Shown here: positions 1-11,639 of the stretch, piece after piece
How the letters are laid out: each line of letters begins with the position of its first letter
How positions within the stretch are numbered: the first letter of the stretch is position 1
Assembly (NCBI GenBank): GCA_002914805.1
Contig: JXTB01000780.1
Location: 1 to 64,000 of the forward strand
Source of the DNA: Parasponia andersonii
Taxonomy: Eukaryota > Streptophyta > Magnoliopsida > Rosales > Cannabaceae
Length of the DNA: 64,000 bases
Direction: 5' to 3'
Made by a program: the position numbers and the translations under genes
Notes under the pieces: model-generated
The model's database searches: none
Seen by the model: the letters and a program-made list of their open reading frames with translations, nothing else
Told to the model about the DNA's origin: nothing

Positions 1-1029
1 TTATGCTGCCCGTTTTTCTATAAAACCCTATTATGCATGTTTTACTGAAAAACCAGAGTACAGTAGTTTTTATACTTCAGTTCTTTATTGCACGTGTCAT
101 AGGATCATACATGAGCACCGCGTTAGCATCGTGGGTTTTACAGTGTGGCACTGCGTGCCCCACCGTCGGTGAAAGTCCGTAAACTTGCGCAAGGTCTTGT
201 TACTTCTGATTACCTCCCCATTTGGCAGGTGTAGGCAATTCGGTTGCCCCTCCAGGTTTGGTAGGCGACACATGGGTGTCCCCTCCGGGTATGGGCTTAG
301 GTATCAAGCAGGCTGTTAGGTACACTTAGTGCCATTATCCTGGGTTTCCACAGATGAGAGGATGTGAGCTCATGGGTATGGGTTGATTTGTGTCATGTGC
401 ATATGGAGTGATGGTTTTTATTACACTGTTATATATATATTGGCTTCCGGTTTGGATTATATGTATACGTGTGTGTATGTTTTGGATTTGAACTAACCAT
501 GCAGGAGATTCCTATCACTGAACTGTTTTTCCCCCGAGGTAACTATTTTCTTACTGGGCATTGTATGCTCACCCCCCCTTACCTTCCTCCTCAGGTGGTG
601 TCCAGTGTGATCTTGGTGATCAAGAGGAGTAAGAGGTCATCCCGATTGCAGTTCGCCTCTTGGTAATGCTAGAAGTTTATTGTCATAGTCTTTGGACTAT
701 TTGGAATTTTGTGTTAGCATTGAACCAAGATTACTGCTTTCAAATTTGTCTGTAGACTTATGCATGCCATTCTGGTATTGGACATCTGTTGTGAATGATG
801 ATGATGATGGGTTTTGAAGTTTATTTCATGTTTTTAAGTAATTGTTCAATTTATGTTTGGTGGTGTATACGAACTGTGGGAGTGGTTCACGGGATGGAAT
901 TCCGAATATTTTATTTAAACGGACTGTTTTATAAAAACTAGAACTTTTGACACTTTTCAAATAAATTAAGGAATTCCTACCTTTGTGAAATTCCCCTTCT
1001 GCCACTAGCCCGGGTTTTGGGTCGTGACA
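1..1029 (+). repeat. Ty3/gypsy LTR, right part (plus strand)
   Basis: This is the 3' portion of a long terminal repeat whose start lies before the window. It ends in TGACA at 1025-1029 and is followed within about 10 bases by a TGTATCAGAGC primer-binding site, the tRNA-Met type usual in plant Ty3/gypsy elements. The landmark block around 570-600 (ATGCTCACCCCCCC) and the block near 260-290 also occur, diverged and inverted, in the LTR at 2107-4312. No host gene is seen here. Confidence 0.75.
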
Positions 1030-2105
1030 GAAATTTTTTGTATCAGAGCTTTGAGTTCAACAGTTCGGACGTATCACCATTAAACTAGATTGAAGTTGAT
1101 TTTTATGACAAACATTCATCATCATCGCAATAACAGTTTGGCATATTGTTTCAGACTTTAAGGATGCCTCCTAGAAGAGTTCCGAGGCACCAGCCGGATG
1201 CCGAACCTCCTCGTCCGGATTTCACTCATCTGATCGAGGCAATGCAGCAGGCATTTATCCAGATGAGCAATCCTGACTATCAGCCTCCAGCTCCGAGGGA
1301 ACGTCAGTTGGATCAGGCTGATCACCTTCAACGATTTATGCGTCTCCAACCAGGGCAATTTGATGGTAGACCAGAGGCCCTCACGGCAATTGCTTGGTTG
1401 CGTGAGATGGAGAGGCACTTTCGAGCCCTTGGTACTCTGGTTGAGTTTTGGGCCGTGTTTGCTGTTACTCGTTTGACAGGGAGCACCATTCGTTGGTGGG
1501 AAACAGTGGAACGGATGCAAAATGTAGTGGGCTTGACTTGGGAAGATTTTGAACGGATTTTCAAGGGCCAGTATGCCAATGAGGACCAACAGGATGACGT
1601 TGTGAACCGATTTGAGACTCTGACCCAAGGAAACAGAACAGTGAATGAATACCTGATAGAATTCCCTGAGTTGGCGAGTATTGCTCTTGGACCAGGTACG
1701 AGTGAGAAGTACCGAGTTGCTAAGTTCAGGAGTCGTCTGAATCGGAACATTTACAACAGAATCGGCACTCAGACTTTTTACACTCTTCTTGAGATTGCAG
1801 TGGCTGCCCAGCGGGCAGAGGCCATCGAAGAAAGTTTGGATTTCAGGAGGAACCAACGGAGAGGAAATGACAGGAAAGCTACCAGAAGGAACCAGGGGCA
1901 GTGGTCAGCCCAAGGTACTCCGAGCAGTGACAGCTCTAACAGTAGTGGTTCTTCTGGGGGTGGCAGAGGTAGTCCGTATGGAGGATGTTTTGTTTGTGGC
2001 TAGCAGGGTCATCGGAAGAAGGAGTGTCCCAACCGTCTGCAGAAATCTCCTCTTTCTCAGGGAGGACCGCAGAGGAGCCAGTCAGGTTCTGCTTCTTATC
2101 AGAAC
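1030..2105 (+). mobile_element. Ty3/gypsy (chromovirus, Tekay/Del-like) gag fossil
   Basis: This is the 5' internal region of the element whose LTR ends at 1029. A gag reading segment begins at the ATG at 1165 and carries the plant retrotransposon gag domain (for example FDGRPEALTAIAWLREMERH) and a basic, Gly/Ser-rich tail leading into the start of a zinc knuckle near 1984-2003. The element is a fossil: gag is the only protein part present, and homology stops at the assembly N at 2106, so pol is not in this window. Lineage is inferred from the gag style and PBS. Confidence 0.8.
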
Positions 2106-2106
2106 N
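2106..2106. other. Assembly gap (single N)
   Basis: A single N separates a plus-strand gag region from a minus-strand LTR. The change of element and orientation exactly here suggests a gap of unknown size or a misjoin. Other Ns are at 5116, 25345-25349 and 60756. Confidence 0.9.
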
Positions 2107-4312
2107 ATTTTTAATTTTAAATTTAGAGAAATGATAAATAATAAAATTTAGAAACTTTTTATTTAAAACATTAAGTTTAATAAAAGTGTTCAATTTAAAA
2201 TCATAGGCCCATAGTTAAAATAATTTGCATAAAATCATTTCTATGTCTAAGTACTCGATTAAATATCGAAATCATCCTCATACATCCACTCAGTAAATAT
2301 ACTACTAATGGCTAAACAAACTTGACTTAGAAAATGGAAAAATGATATAGAGTACGAACCAACCAATGAAGAGGACTGGAACTGCAAGCATATGCCAAAC
2401 ATGCTTGCCAAGTCACACGAATATCTATCACAGAATAATTTGACACCTGAAAGGGGAAGGAAGTAGGGGGTGAGCACGTAAATGCTCAGTAGAAAACTCA
2501 ATTACCTTTTTGGGAAAAACCTTTTTTTAGTAATTCTCAATACAACTGCATGGTTAATAATTCTAGAAAGCATTTTAATAAATATGGAGCATTCAAAACA
2601 TATATAGAAAACCTTTATAGAAAATCATGCTCAAACCAAAACCAAATATATATCCAGGTTAAAACAGATAGAAAACCATAATAAAACAAGCATGGTGCAC
2701 ATCACATAAATCAACACATCATATGAGTTCTCATCCTCTCATTACAACTAGACCAACTTATACTACATGTATTGAATGCTCTTTGCCTGACATCTATCTC
2801 TGAAAACTGGAGGGACACCCATGTGTCAACTCCTACCGAACCGGAGGGGTACTGAATGCCTACGCCAATCAAATGGAGATAGTCAGAAAACAAATCCCGC
2901 GCAGGTTTACGAGTTCTCACCGAAGCGGATGTACTAGTCCACCTACTACAACACCATGATGCCGAAGACGACTCTCGTGCATGATCATATGAAATGTGCA
3001 ATATATATAGAGTCTTAATCAACCATGCAGTGGTTTAATATTCTAGACATGTTCTAATTTTTAATTAAAAATCCATTTTGTACTTTAAAATCCAAAAGTA
3101 CAGTTTCTATGGTTTTACCGAAATCCAAGTATAAAAACTTGTAGAAAATCATATTTAAAAATATCTAGAGCAGTCTACAGTATTTCACAAATTCATAATT
3201 TATTAAAATAACTATTCAAATAATTCAATTTAATAAATCACGAAATTTTATTTTTCAGAATAAATTCCAATTTTAATAAAAATGATAGAAAAAAAGGAAA
3301 TTGAATCCCTTACCTCAATCGAGTATTCAAATAGTGCTACGGAGCTATGGAGAAAGTTTGGCGTCATTTGTGTATCGTTTGGAAGGTCGGACATCGTTTT
3401 AGAGCTTTTGATCGATAGGTTTGAAAACTTGATTTTCAATTGGAGCTTCAGATCATTAAACGAACTTCACCACTGAATTCAGAGTACCCAAAAACGCTAG
3501 ATTAGATATATAGTTCAACTGATTCGGGCTCGGAACAAACCCGGGCCCATGGCACGCAAAACGAGATGATCTAAGCTGTTAGATTTAGATTTTCTTGCCC
3601 ATCACCAAATATAGACAATATATATATATATATATATCAAAATTTTTGTTTTCACGAGTACATCACAAATATGAGATTTATTTTACGTTCTAACGGTCGG
3701 ATTGAAAAATTTAAATATAAAATGAAAAAAGCTCAAAATTAACAAATATAGTAAAATTCAATCCAGGCAATATTGAGTCAAGATATATATACCATGTTGA
3801 AGATCGTGACTAGATGAGTCAAACCCGACCGGTTTCATGGCGAAATGTCGCCGGAATCAGCATCGACGAGGTTCAGAAGCCGCAGTGTTTTTCGGCTATT
3901 TCTGGCGAACGGCTAGCTTTCAGGCGGCGGGACTTGCAGCGCGGTGATCGTCCGAAGCTGGGCTCTCTTCGCCTGCCGGTGGCAGTCCTCGTCGACGTCG
4001 GGAAAAGCTTCGTCGGAGCAATGCCAGAAATCGACATTTTTAGCCAGCAAATCGCAGAAGAGGAGAGAGAAAGAGCTGAGGGAGAATGATGCAGACCACG
4101 TGTCTGCTCTTGAATGGGCAGTGCAATTTTTTAAAAAATTGCACATAAGTCCCTAATTTTAAAATTTTATTTCAAAATAGTCCTTCAGTTTTTCAAATTA
4201 GTTCCTTTATCAAAATTTCTTTCAAATTAACCCAAAATTTGAATTTTTAATTAAATTAATATATATTTTTTAAAAGACTAAAATACCCTTCCAAAATTTA
4301 AGGGGTTTTACA
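2107..4312 (-). repeat. Ty3/gypsy LTR (minus strand), about 2.2 kb
   Basis: Read on the minus strand the LTR begins with TGTAAAACCCC at 4312 and runs to the assembly gap. Just outside it, the minus strand at 4345-4313 reads through a GGACGAAATTC integrase-end motif into an AAGAAAGGAATGA polypurine tract, the standard junction of chromovirus internal region and 3' LTR. A GC-richer block at 3800-4090 lies in the U3/R part. Short ORFs across it are frame shadows, not genes. The other LTR of this element was not recognised in the window. Confidence 0.7.
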
Positions 4313-7300
4313 TCATTCCTTTCTTAAAAGAATTTCGTCCCGAAATTCAGAAACAACAGAAGAACAAATAAAACAATGAGGGGTAATAGCCAAAAAGAGC
4401 AGTGAACCACCGATCATATAGTGTAGGAGTAAATCTAAAACTAGTTAAATCAAGAAGTGTAAAACTTGCACTTCTTCTTTGGTGTTAAGATTTTGCCAAT
4501 AGCAATACCACACAAATGTATATGATTAGGACGTGCACAAAAGATACAGAACAGCAGGATGACTCATCGATAGGCATAAGGCCTTGATACAAGGATTAAG
4601 AAATGATGACCCCAAATTGGTAATCATTCGCAGAAGCAGCAGTGTTAATTAGTACTAGAAGTCAAAACACCGGACTTCTATAATCAGGATAGTGATTGTT
4701 AGGCACCAATACAATATAACAGATCAAATGCCAAGTATATACAATACCGTCCTTAGATTATATCAGATTAATAATACACTGGGACTATTCTATTTGTCTA
4801 CAGCTAAACTTGGTCTTAATCAATTATTGGGCCAAAGACTCTAACAAGATTCCTTACCAATACAGGATACTACTCAATAAGGTTTCAAGTGGAAGACAAT
4901 TATACTTGTGTTACACCTCACACAAGATAGACGAGTTCAGAGGTCAAAAATGACAATAAGAGTATAATGATATAAGTCATTTACCGTTCCTCATAACGAG
5001 CGAGTAACAATCACATACGCAAGATATTTCTAGTCAATGACAAGACCAGAATCACTATGATTGGAAATCTCCAACACAGAAGCACTTGATACAACAAATT
5101 CCAATAGAACCACAANAAAAGTCATATACAAATGACTAAATACCAAATATGCAAATAGAACCAGTGACAATACTACAATGTCCCAGAAACAGGATTCCAA
5201 TAGAATAGGTCATCTCCGCAGCGATGCCTGTTTTCTATCTAACCTCATTTCATTTTAAAAATCATGAACAATTTTTTAGAAATATTTTTGAAAACATGCG
5301 ACACAAAATTAGGGGCATATAGGAATACTACACCAGTTCACAATAAAGTCTTACCTTGGCCGTAGGTAAACCAAATTTGAACTTCAAGTATTCCTTTTTC
5401 AAAATAAAGTAGCAAGAGTTCAATAACTCTCTATATAGACTCATGAGTAATCTGATCCCTATGCCATCAATTATACTACTATAATTATACTTAGATCCAA
5501 CTCAAATCAAGTAATGAGTTACAAACTGAACCCAGTACTAACGAACTCAATGATGACTCTAATCCACAACAGATTATAACAAGAGTCTCCAACAATCCCC
5601 AAAAGTCAGTACAAATAAAGTACCACAAGTAGTACTCACTCATTAACGTCAAGAGGGAATACATCGACAAGATCGATTCTTGTCATCATCAGTCAATCAA
5701 TTTCGTGTTTAACACACTAATTCCACTTATTATGCTGAGTAAGTAGGACAAGAAGAATATATATATATTTTTTTGATATATAGTTTACTGATCAAACTAT
5801 CAAGTACTTAAAATATGACAATTTCTTTTGAATCATAGATAAGCATAATAGAAGTTTTTCTCAAAATTTCAAGGCTTTTCAAAAATTCTCGAACATATCT
5901 ATAATATATTTAAAAGCATATCTTCTTTTCATTAGAAAATCACATTATGCAAATAATTTCCCATGGGTCTTTATTATTAAAAAAAACTTTAGGTAATCTT
6001 TTAGTGAGACTTCATTTGAGCTTTATAACTTTGAAATACCGCACTCTGACAATTTTATTAAAAATAATTTCGAAAAATATTTTAACGATAGGAAGAACCT
6101 ATAAAGGAATTTAGAAAATATTAGAGTGTGTCAAGTATTTTTTTTTTTTTAGAGCCTCACCCAACTTGTCAAGCATATTAATCTATAGCTCATATATATT
6201 TGAAAATCCAAATTTCATAAATCGAACAATTTAGATTTTTAATTTCAAGAAAAATACCATGCATCATTTTGCACTACCTAAATCTCTCCAATGCTTAAGT
6301 ATTCAAAAGCAAAATATTTTTATTTAAAAACTCAAATAAAATGTCACTCCAAGTCTCCAATATTAGGAGTTCCCAACACTCAGGATATAAAATCAATTTA
6401 ACCACACAAGTGCTCAATTATCTAATTAAGACAAATAATGCAAAGTTAATTCCACTTAACTTACTTACCCAACAAACAAGATATTTATGGCATACCAAAG
6501 ATTTAAAAATTAAATAATTACTAAAATCATACATAGCTCAAATAAACAAGCCACATATACATAATGAAAATCTTAGAAGGATAACTAAACCCTTGCAGTG
6601 AGATAAATATGGTCATGACAACAAGATTTCATAAAGCTTCCAAATAAGTTTTTAAAATATGAAAGTTTTCAATTTATGTAAGATTCCAAACAAATCAGCG
6701 TAACAAATTTTTCTTAGTAAAATTCTTGTAACAAGATATCATACATTTGACTTTTAGGAATATATGCACAAATTTTCAAAAATTTATATGCATACTTCAC
6801 TAATTCACACCAATGATTTCTTTTAAATATTCAAACTTTTTGCCAAAAGTTACCACATAATTTTTGCCATTAACATTTTATGTTTATTTTCAAGTCAATT
6901 TGTAAATTTATTTTCGAAAGCTTTCTTTAGTTTCAAAATCATGTGATAAGTAGAAACTCGAAAATTTTAGCAAGAGTATCTGCTATATTCAAAACTAGGA
7001 AAAATACTTAGGAACTTTATTTCTAAATTAACACCACTAAATGTGTAATAAGACCTCACTAGTACCATAACTAGTTTTTAAGTAAAGCAATTATTTAAAT
7101 TTTATATTCCTGGCCATTTCACAAACGTTAATTTCAAGTGGTATTATTAATTTTTAAAACCATATATTTCTTGAAAAATATAAATTACATACACCCAACT
7201 ATTTTTCAAAATTAAGACGTATATGGTTTCTTTGAAAATAAAAATAATACAATGGTCGAATGTAAACGTCTACCTCATGCAAAACCAATTTTTATTAACT

Positions 7301-7779
7301 TGAAATTTTCCAAAGTTTCAAGACCAATTAATCAAGCTTATATCTAACCAAATTTAAATTTTACAAAAATGTCTACATTTAAGGGCCATATAAATAAATT
7401 TGACAAAACTAGTACAATGCAACATTCAAGTAAACATAACATATCATATCAATTTATTAATCAATTAGATTCCATCAATTCAAAAATTTTCTTACAAAAA
7501 TTAAACTTGGTAAGACTAGAAAAGAACATTTTTTTTTACCAAGTTCATATTATTAAATCATCTTATGAATGTAAACTAGCATGTCATGTCCATTAACAAG
7601 TCATGTATGAAAGAAAGTTACAAAAACATACTACCAGATACTCAAACTGGTTAGGCACACACAAATAATTTCCAAGAAATTCAAATTATAACATCACAAG
7701 TACAAATGATGTCAAGTTATGCCAAAACAAGACACAAGATACTAAAATTGCTATTTTAGAACCTACGAGATTCGTATAG
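4313..7779. other. Gene-free AT-rich DNA, possibly internal region of the minus-strand LTR element
   Basis: The first about 35 bases are the integrase-end/polypurine motif of the minus-strand element. The rest holds no recognisable coding domain on either strand, only short ORFs. It may be non-coding internal sequence of a degraded or non-autonomous LTR element, or unrelated intergenic DNA. An N lies at 5116. Confidence 0.4.
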
Positions 7780-9010
7780 CAGTTTGGAAACCAGTGACCA
7801 ATATAGAATGAGCTTTTATTAGATTCTAGTAATCAATTATCAATAACTAGTTTAGAAATTAGTAACTAGAAGCTACATAACTCAATGGAAAGAGAAATGA
7901 AAATGAGAATTTCATGACTAAATTTTGGTGATGGTAATTAGAAACAATATAATAGTAACCAGAATAGTAGCCAATCACTAGTCTTTGTAACTACCCATTA
8001 ATTTGAAAACTAGTAAGCAAATTGGTAATTAGTAACTAGAATAAGCAATAACGAAATTAGTAATTAGTAACTAATCTAATAAAAACTAAAGTAACCAATT
8101 ATTAGTAACTAGTAATTATATCAGTTACTGGTATCTAGGAAAAAAAAAAGTAATAGCTTAATTAAATGAAGGAAAAAAATAAATGAAAACATGTTTCAAA
8201 AAAAGGGAGGAGCATGGCTCAATGAAAAAGAAAACAAAAAAGGGAACAGATTTTAAAACAAAAGGAGATGAACTAGCTAGGAAGTCGAATTAGTAGCTCG
8301 TAACCAATAGATGAATTAATAACCAGTTACAATAACTAGTAACCAATTTCAAATTAGTAACTGGTGACCAATATTAAAAAAAAAGTGGAAGTCAATGGCC
8401 TTAAGAAAAGAAAAAAAAGAAAAAGAAAATAGAAAAAAGGAAGAAAAAAGGGAAAAAAAAAAAGGAAAAAAAAAAAAAAAAGAAAAACGAAAAAAAAAAA
8501 AAACAAAAAAAACAATAAATAAGAAACAAATCAAAAAAAAATAGAAAAGAGAAAAAAATTAAAAACAAAATAGATAAACTAGGAAGCCAAATTAGTAGCC
8601 GGTAACCAATTACTGAACTAATAACCAGTAACCAATTCCAAATTAGTAAATGGTAACCAATTTAAAAAAATTATAGTTCATTATCCCTAGCAAAGAAAAA
8701 AAGGAAAAAAAAATAAAAGAAGGGAAAATGAAAAATAAAAAATAAAAAGGATACCAAATAACTAATTTAAAAAAAAAATAGAAAAAGGAAAAAAATTAAA
8801 AACAAAATAGATGAACTAAGAAGCCAAATTAGTAGTTGGTAACTAGTAGATGAACTAATAAGTAACCAATGCTAAATTGGTAATTGGTAACTATTTTTTA
8901 AAAAAAAAAAAAAAGAATTGTAGTTCATTAGCTCTAGAGGAAAATGGGGAAAAAAAAAAAATTTTTTAAAAAAAGAAGGAAAAATAAAAAATAATAAAAA
9001 ATAAAGAGGA
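7780..9010. repeat. Degenerate GTAACCAGTAACCAAT repeats with a 3-copy higher-order unit
   Basis: Short motifs such as AACCAGTAACCAATT and TTAGTAACTGGTAACC recur from about 7790. From 8268 a longer unit is repeated three times, starting near 8268, 8572 and 8811. Each copy runs GAACTAGGAAGCCAAATTAG, then several GTAACC motifs, then an A-rich stretch and a TAGTTCATTAGC-like phrase, and the last two also share GGATACCAAAT. The A-rich parts give meaningless Phe-rich or Lys-rich ORFs. The same motif in the opposite orientation is at 26150-26310. Confidence 0.65.
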
Positions 9011-9053
9011 TACCAAATGATTTTTTCACATTTCTTTACACTTTAATTTATAA

Positions 9054-9413
9054 AGATAGTATCACTTTTATATTTTGTATTTTCGTATTTTGTTTAGTTT
9101 GTACCTTATATTTTAATTATTATCAATATTGATTCTTAGATTTAATATTTATTATAAGTTTGTATCCAGATACCAATTTAAAGCAGTTGATCTACCAAGA
9201 TGATTTAATAAACTCATTTTTAGATAAGTTTCTATATAGTTTATTTTCAAATTTTTAAACAACATCTTAGTAAATTAACAGTTCTAAATTAATATCAGGG
9301 TATAAATTTATAACAAATTTTAAATTTAAAAGTTAATGTTGATAATAACTAAAACAAAAGATACAATTTAAATAAAATATCAAAATATAAGATATAAAAA
9401 TAATATTGCCTCT
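9054..9413. mobile_element. Foldback/long-hairpin MITE
   Basis: The two halves are inverted copies of each other over most of their length: the left arm from about 9054 to 9210, the right arm back from 9413 to about 9270. Paired phrases include ATTATTATCAATATT against the complement of TAATGTTGATAATAACT, and CTACCAAGATG against the complement of CATCTTAGTAAAT. Flanks AATTTATAA (9045-9053) and GATTTATAT (9414-9422) match at 7 of 9 bases, a possible worn 9-bp target duplication. It encodes no protein. The superfamily is uncertain. Confidence 0.6.
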
Positions 9414-9422
9414 GATTTATAT

Positions 9423-11065
9423 AACAAGTGTTTTACAAAAGCTGGCCAAAATTACAAACCGTGCCACTACATTTTGATACCATATTTTTCTAATTCTTTA
9501 AGTTTTTCTCCGTACAAAAATAATATTTCTTTGTTATACCGTGTACTTGTAATATTTAATATGTTTTGACAATAAACTTCTTGTAAATCCTAATTATAAT
9601 CAACCTGTAATAAATTAACACTATTTAATGGCCTCTAGCATTACTCTATTTAAAGGTTATATAATAGATAGCGTCAAAGTTCTTAATTATATAGTAATTA
9701 AATTGTTACAAATTTTTATATCATTCCACGAAAATTAATACTAGTACTTAAGACGCATTCGTATTTTATGTGAAATTTCTTTACAACTGCAATACACACT
9801 AATAATAATATAATTATACATAGTACAAGTTTTACAAACAACTACCCATAAATTAAGTAAGAGCAATGCTATGATAGGAATCAATAACATATAAGAGCAA
9901 TGTTAACGATGAGGTGTGCATTGTGTACATATGAGATAAAAAATCATTAATTATTCTTGTTGACTTGCCTTAGATTCTTCGCCTTGTTTTTGTCTTTTCT
10001 TCTATTTGAGTTGTGGCTTGAATGTTTATTAAAAGGTCGTTAAATTTTTTTTTCAAAAAAAAAAAAAAATCGGATAATGGCATATGTCGTCTTTCCTATT
10101 ATTAATTTAGACAAGGAAGCTATATTTGCCCTCTCGCAATTACCAAGGTACTTCTAAATATATAAAAAGATAAGTCTAGACAAAAAATCAAAAATTATAT
10201 TAATGGCATCTCAAATTAATATTTTTTAAAATTAACTTTCTTCTTTATAAATCTATGAACTAAAATAAAATACTGAATCATTGGGCAAAAAATTACGAAA
10301 GAAATAAATAATTAACATGAGAAACTGAATACAAAGTATTGGGAAAAGAAATTAAAAATAAAACAAAGCAAATTGTGTATAAAGAAAATAAATTTTACTT
10401 CTTCTACTTGAATTTACAATTAAAGAGATTATCAAAAAAATTAAAATTAGAGGAGACGAATTAAGTATAAAAAGTATTTTTTACAAAAATATAAGGTAAA
10501 AGGTGAAAAGAAATTTTAAATAGAAATGTTTCTAGAAAATTTAAAAAAAAAAAAATGAGAGACGAAGATATGTGGGTTTTTTCTCTTTAATTGTCTTTTC
10601 TAATCATTTTATTGATCAACGGACGCCTTTACGTGAAGTCATGCTATATATATATTCCCTCTTTAGACAATTGGCCTTTATTTTTTATTTTTACAATTAA
10701 ATCCACAACTTTCCTTCCATTAGCAAAATTCCGATTCCAAACAAAGCTCTTAATTGTCAAACTGCATGTAACATGTAACAAAACAGCCGAACATGTCGTC
10801 AAATGCTGATGAATAATTTAATTTAAAAAATGACCATGAATAATTCATCACCAAAAAAACAGAGAAAAAAAAAAAGCTCAAGAATAAACTAATACATTTC
10901 TACAGTTAGAAACTGCCTCAGATCTCAATTCGGTTTATTTTATGATTTATCACACACAAACCTTCAAATCAACAACTTATATATAAGTCTTAATATTAAT
11001 TAAAAATCACGCGACAAGTTGTTAAGTATTATACTTCCTCTTTTCATTATTAATCGGGTTCAATT
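9423..11065. other. Gene-free AT-rich intergenic DNA
   Basis: No ORF with a recognisable domain is present on either strand. The only notable content is homopolymer A/T tracts. The right end is 3' flanking sequence of the COPT gene. Confidence 0.6.
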
Positions 11066-11524
11066 TCAGCATTTATCCGAACCCGATCCGACCGACTTCA
11101 TAAGCGCCCGAGTCCGAAAAACGAAGAACCCGATTGTGTGTCCGCAAAGCGCGGCGATGAAGACGCCGCCGTTAAACGATATAACGGCGAGGGTGACCAT
11201 GTAAGCCAGTCCGGAACGCACCGTGTGGACCGCCGTCCGAAGCAGCGACGCCGTTCGATCGGTGGAGCCGGGCCTCACGAAATCTGAGTGAGTGAGCCAC
11301 TCAAAGACGACCGCCAAAGCGAATACGAACACCAAAGACAACCCGTACATGGCCGGGTTGGATCCGGGCCAACCCGGAAACAGGACCTCCGTGACGTGGC
11401 CCCAGAAGAAGGTCGTGTGCATTGGGATTCTTCGCCGGAAGTGAGTGCTTCCTGTGCCGTTCAACGCCGTCGCCGGAGATGCCCAAACGCCGTGATTTGA
11501 CGTCACATCCCCGGATTCTGACAT
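11066..11524 (-). CDS. COPT/CTR-family copper transporter, 152 aa, intronless
   Basis: This is a CTR-type high-affinity Cu(I) transporter homologue; the family forms trimeric pores in the plasma or internal membranes. An N-terminal tail (1-57) contains the family block HTTFFWGHVTEVLFPGWPG (36-54). Three hydrophobic helices follow at about 58-77, 99-117 and 119-137, with a variable loop between the first two. The GxxxG packing motif is G128/G132 (GHTIG), and the tail ends in Cys152. Length and lack of introns fit plant COPTs. Two things are odd. The MxxxM selectivity motif of helix 2 is Thr111/Ile115, although FNGGVFIAA right after it is intact. The N-terminal MHM of relatives is MHT. The tail is also poor in Met/His. 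The protein may therefore be a transport-deficient or regulatory subunit, or an unusual paralogue. Codons are GC-rich compared with the flanks, which supports a real gene. Confidence 0.88.
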   Translation of the reverse strand: MSESGDVTSNHGVWASPATALNGTGSTHFRRRIPMHTTFFWGHVTEVLFPGWPGSNPAMYGLSLVFVFALAVVFEWLTHSDFVRPGSTDRTASLLRTAVHTVRSGLAYMVTLAVISFNGGVFIAALCGHTIGFFVFRTRALMKSVGSGSDKC

Positions 11525-11616
11525 GTTTTATTTATTTACTTATTTTTTGTTTTATTTATGGGATTTTGGTATTAGGATAGAATGGGATAGAGCGTAATGC
11601 AACTCCGGTGGGTTTG

Positions 11617-11625
11617 TTTAAATAG
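11617..11625 (-). promoter_or_regulatory. TATA-like box of the COPT gene
   Basis: The minus strand reads CTATTTAAA about 93 bases before the ATG at 11524, in the right place for a plant TATA box. No GTAC copper-response core was seen between it and the ATG. Confidence 0.4.
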
Positions 11626-11639
11626 GTGTAGAAAGAGAA

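Noticed and set aside
1158-1856. Minus-strand ORFs of 232 and 140 codons across the gag region
   Set aside because: They are frame shadows of the plus-strand gag and have no domain.
3814-4156. Overlapping short ORFs on both strands in a GC-richer block
   Set aside because: They lie inside an LTR, have no domain, and owe their openness to composition.
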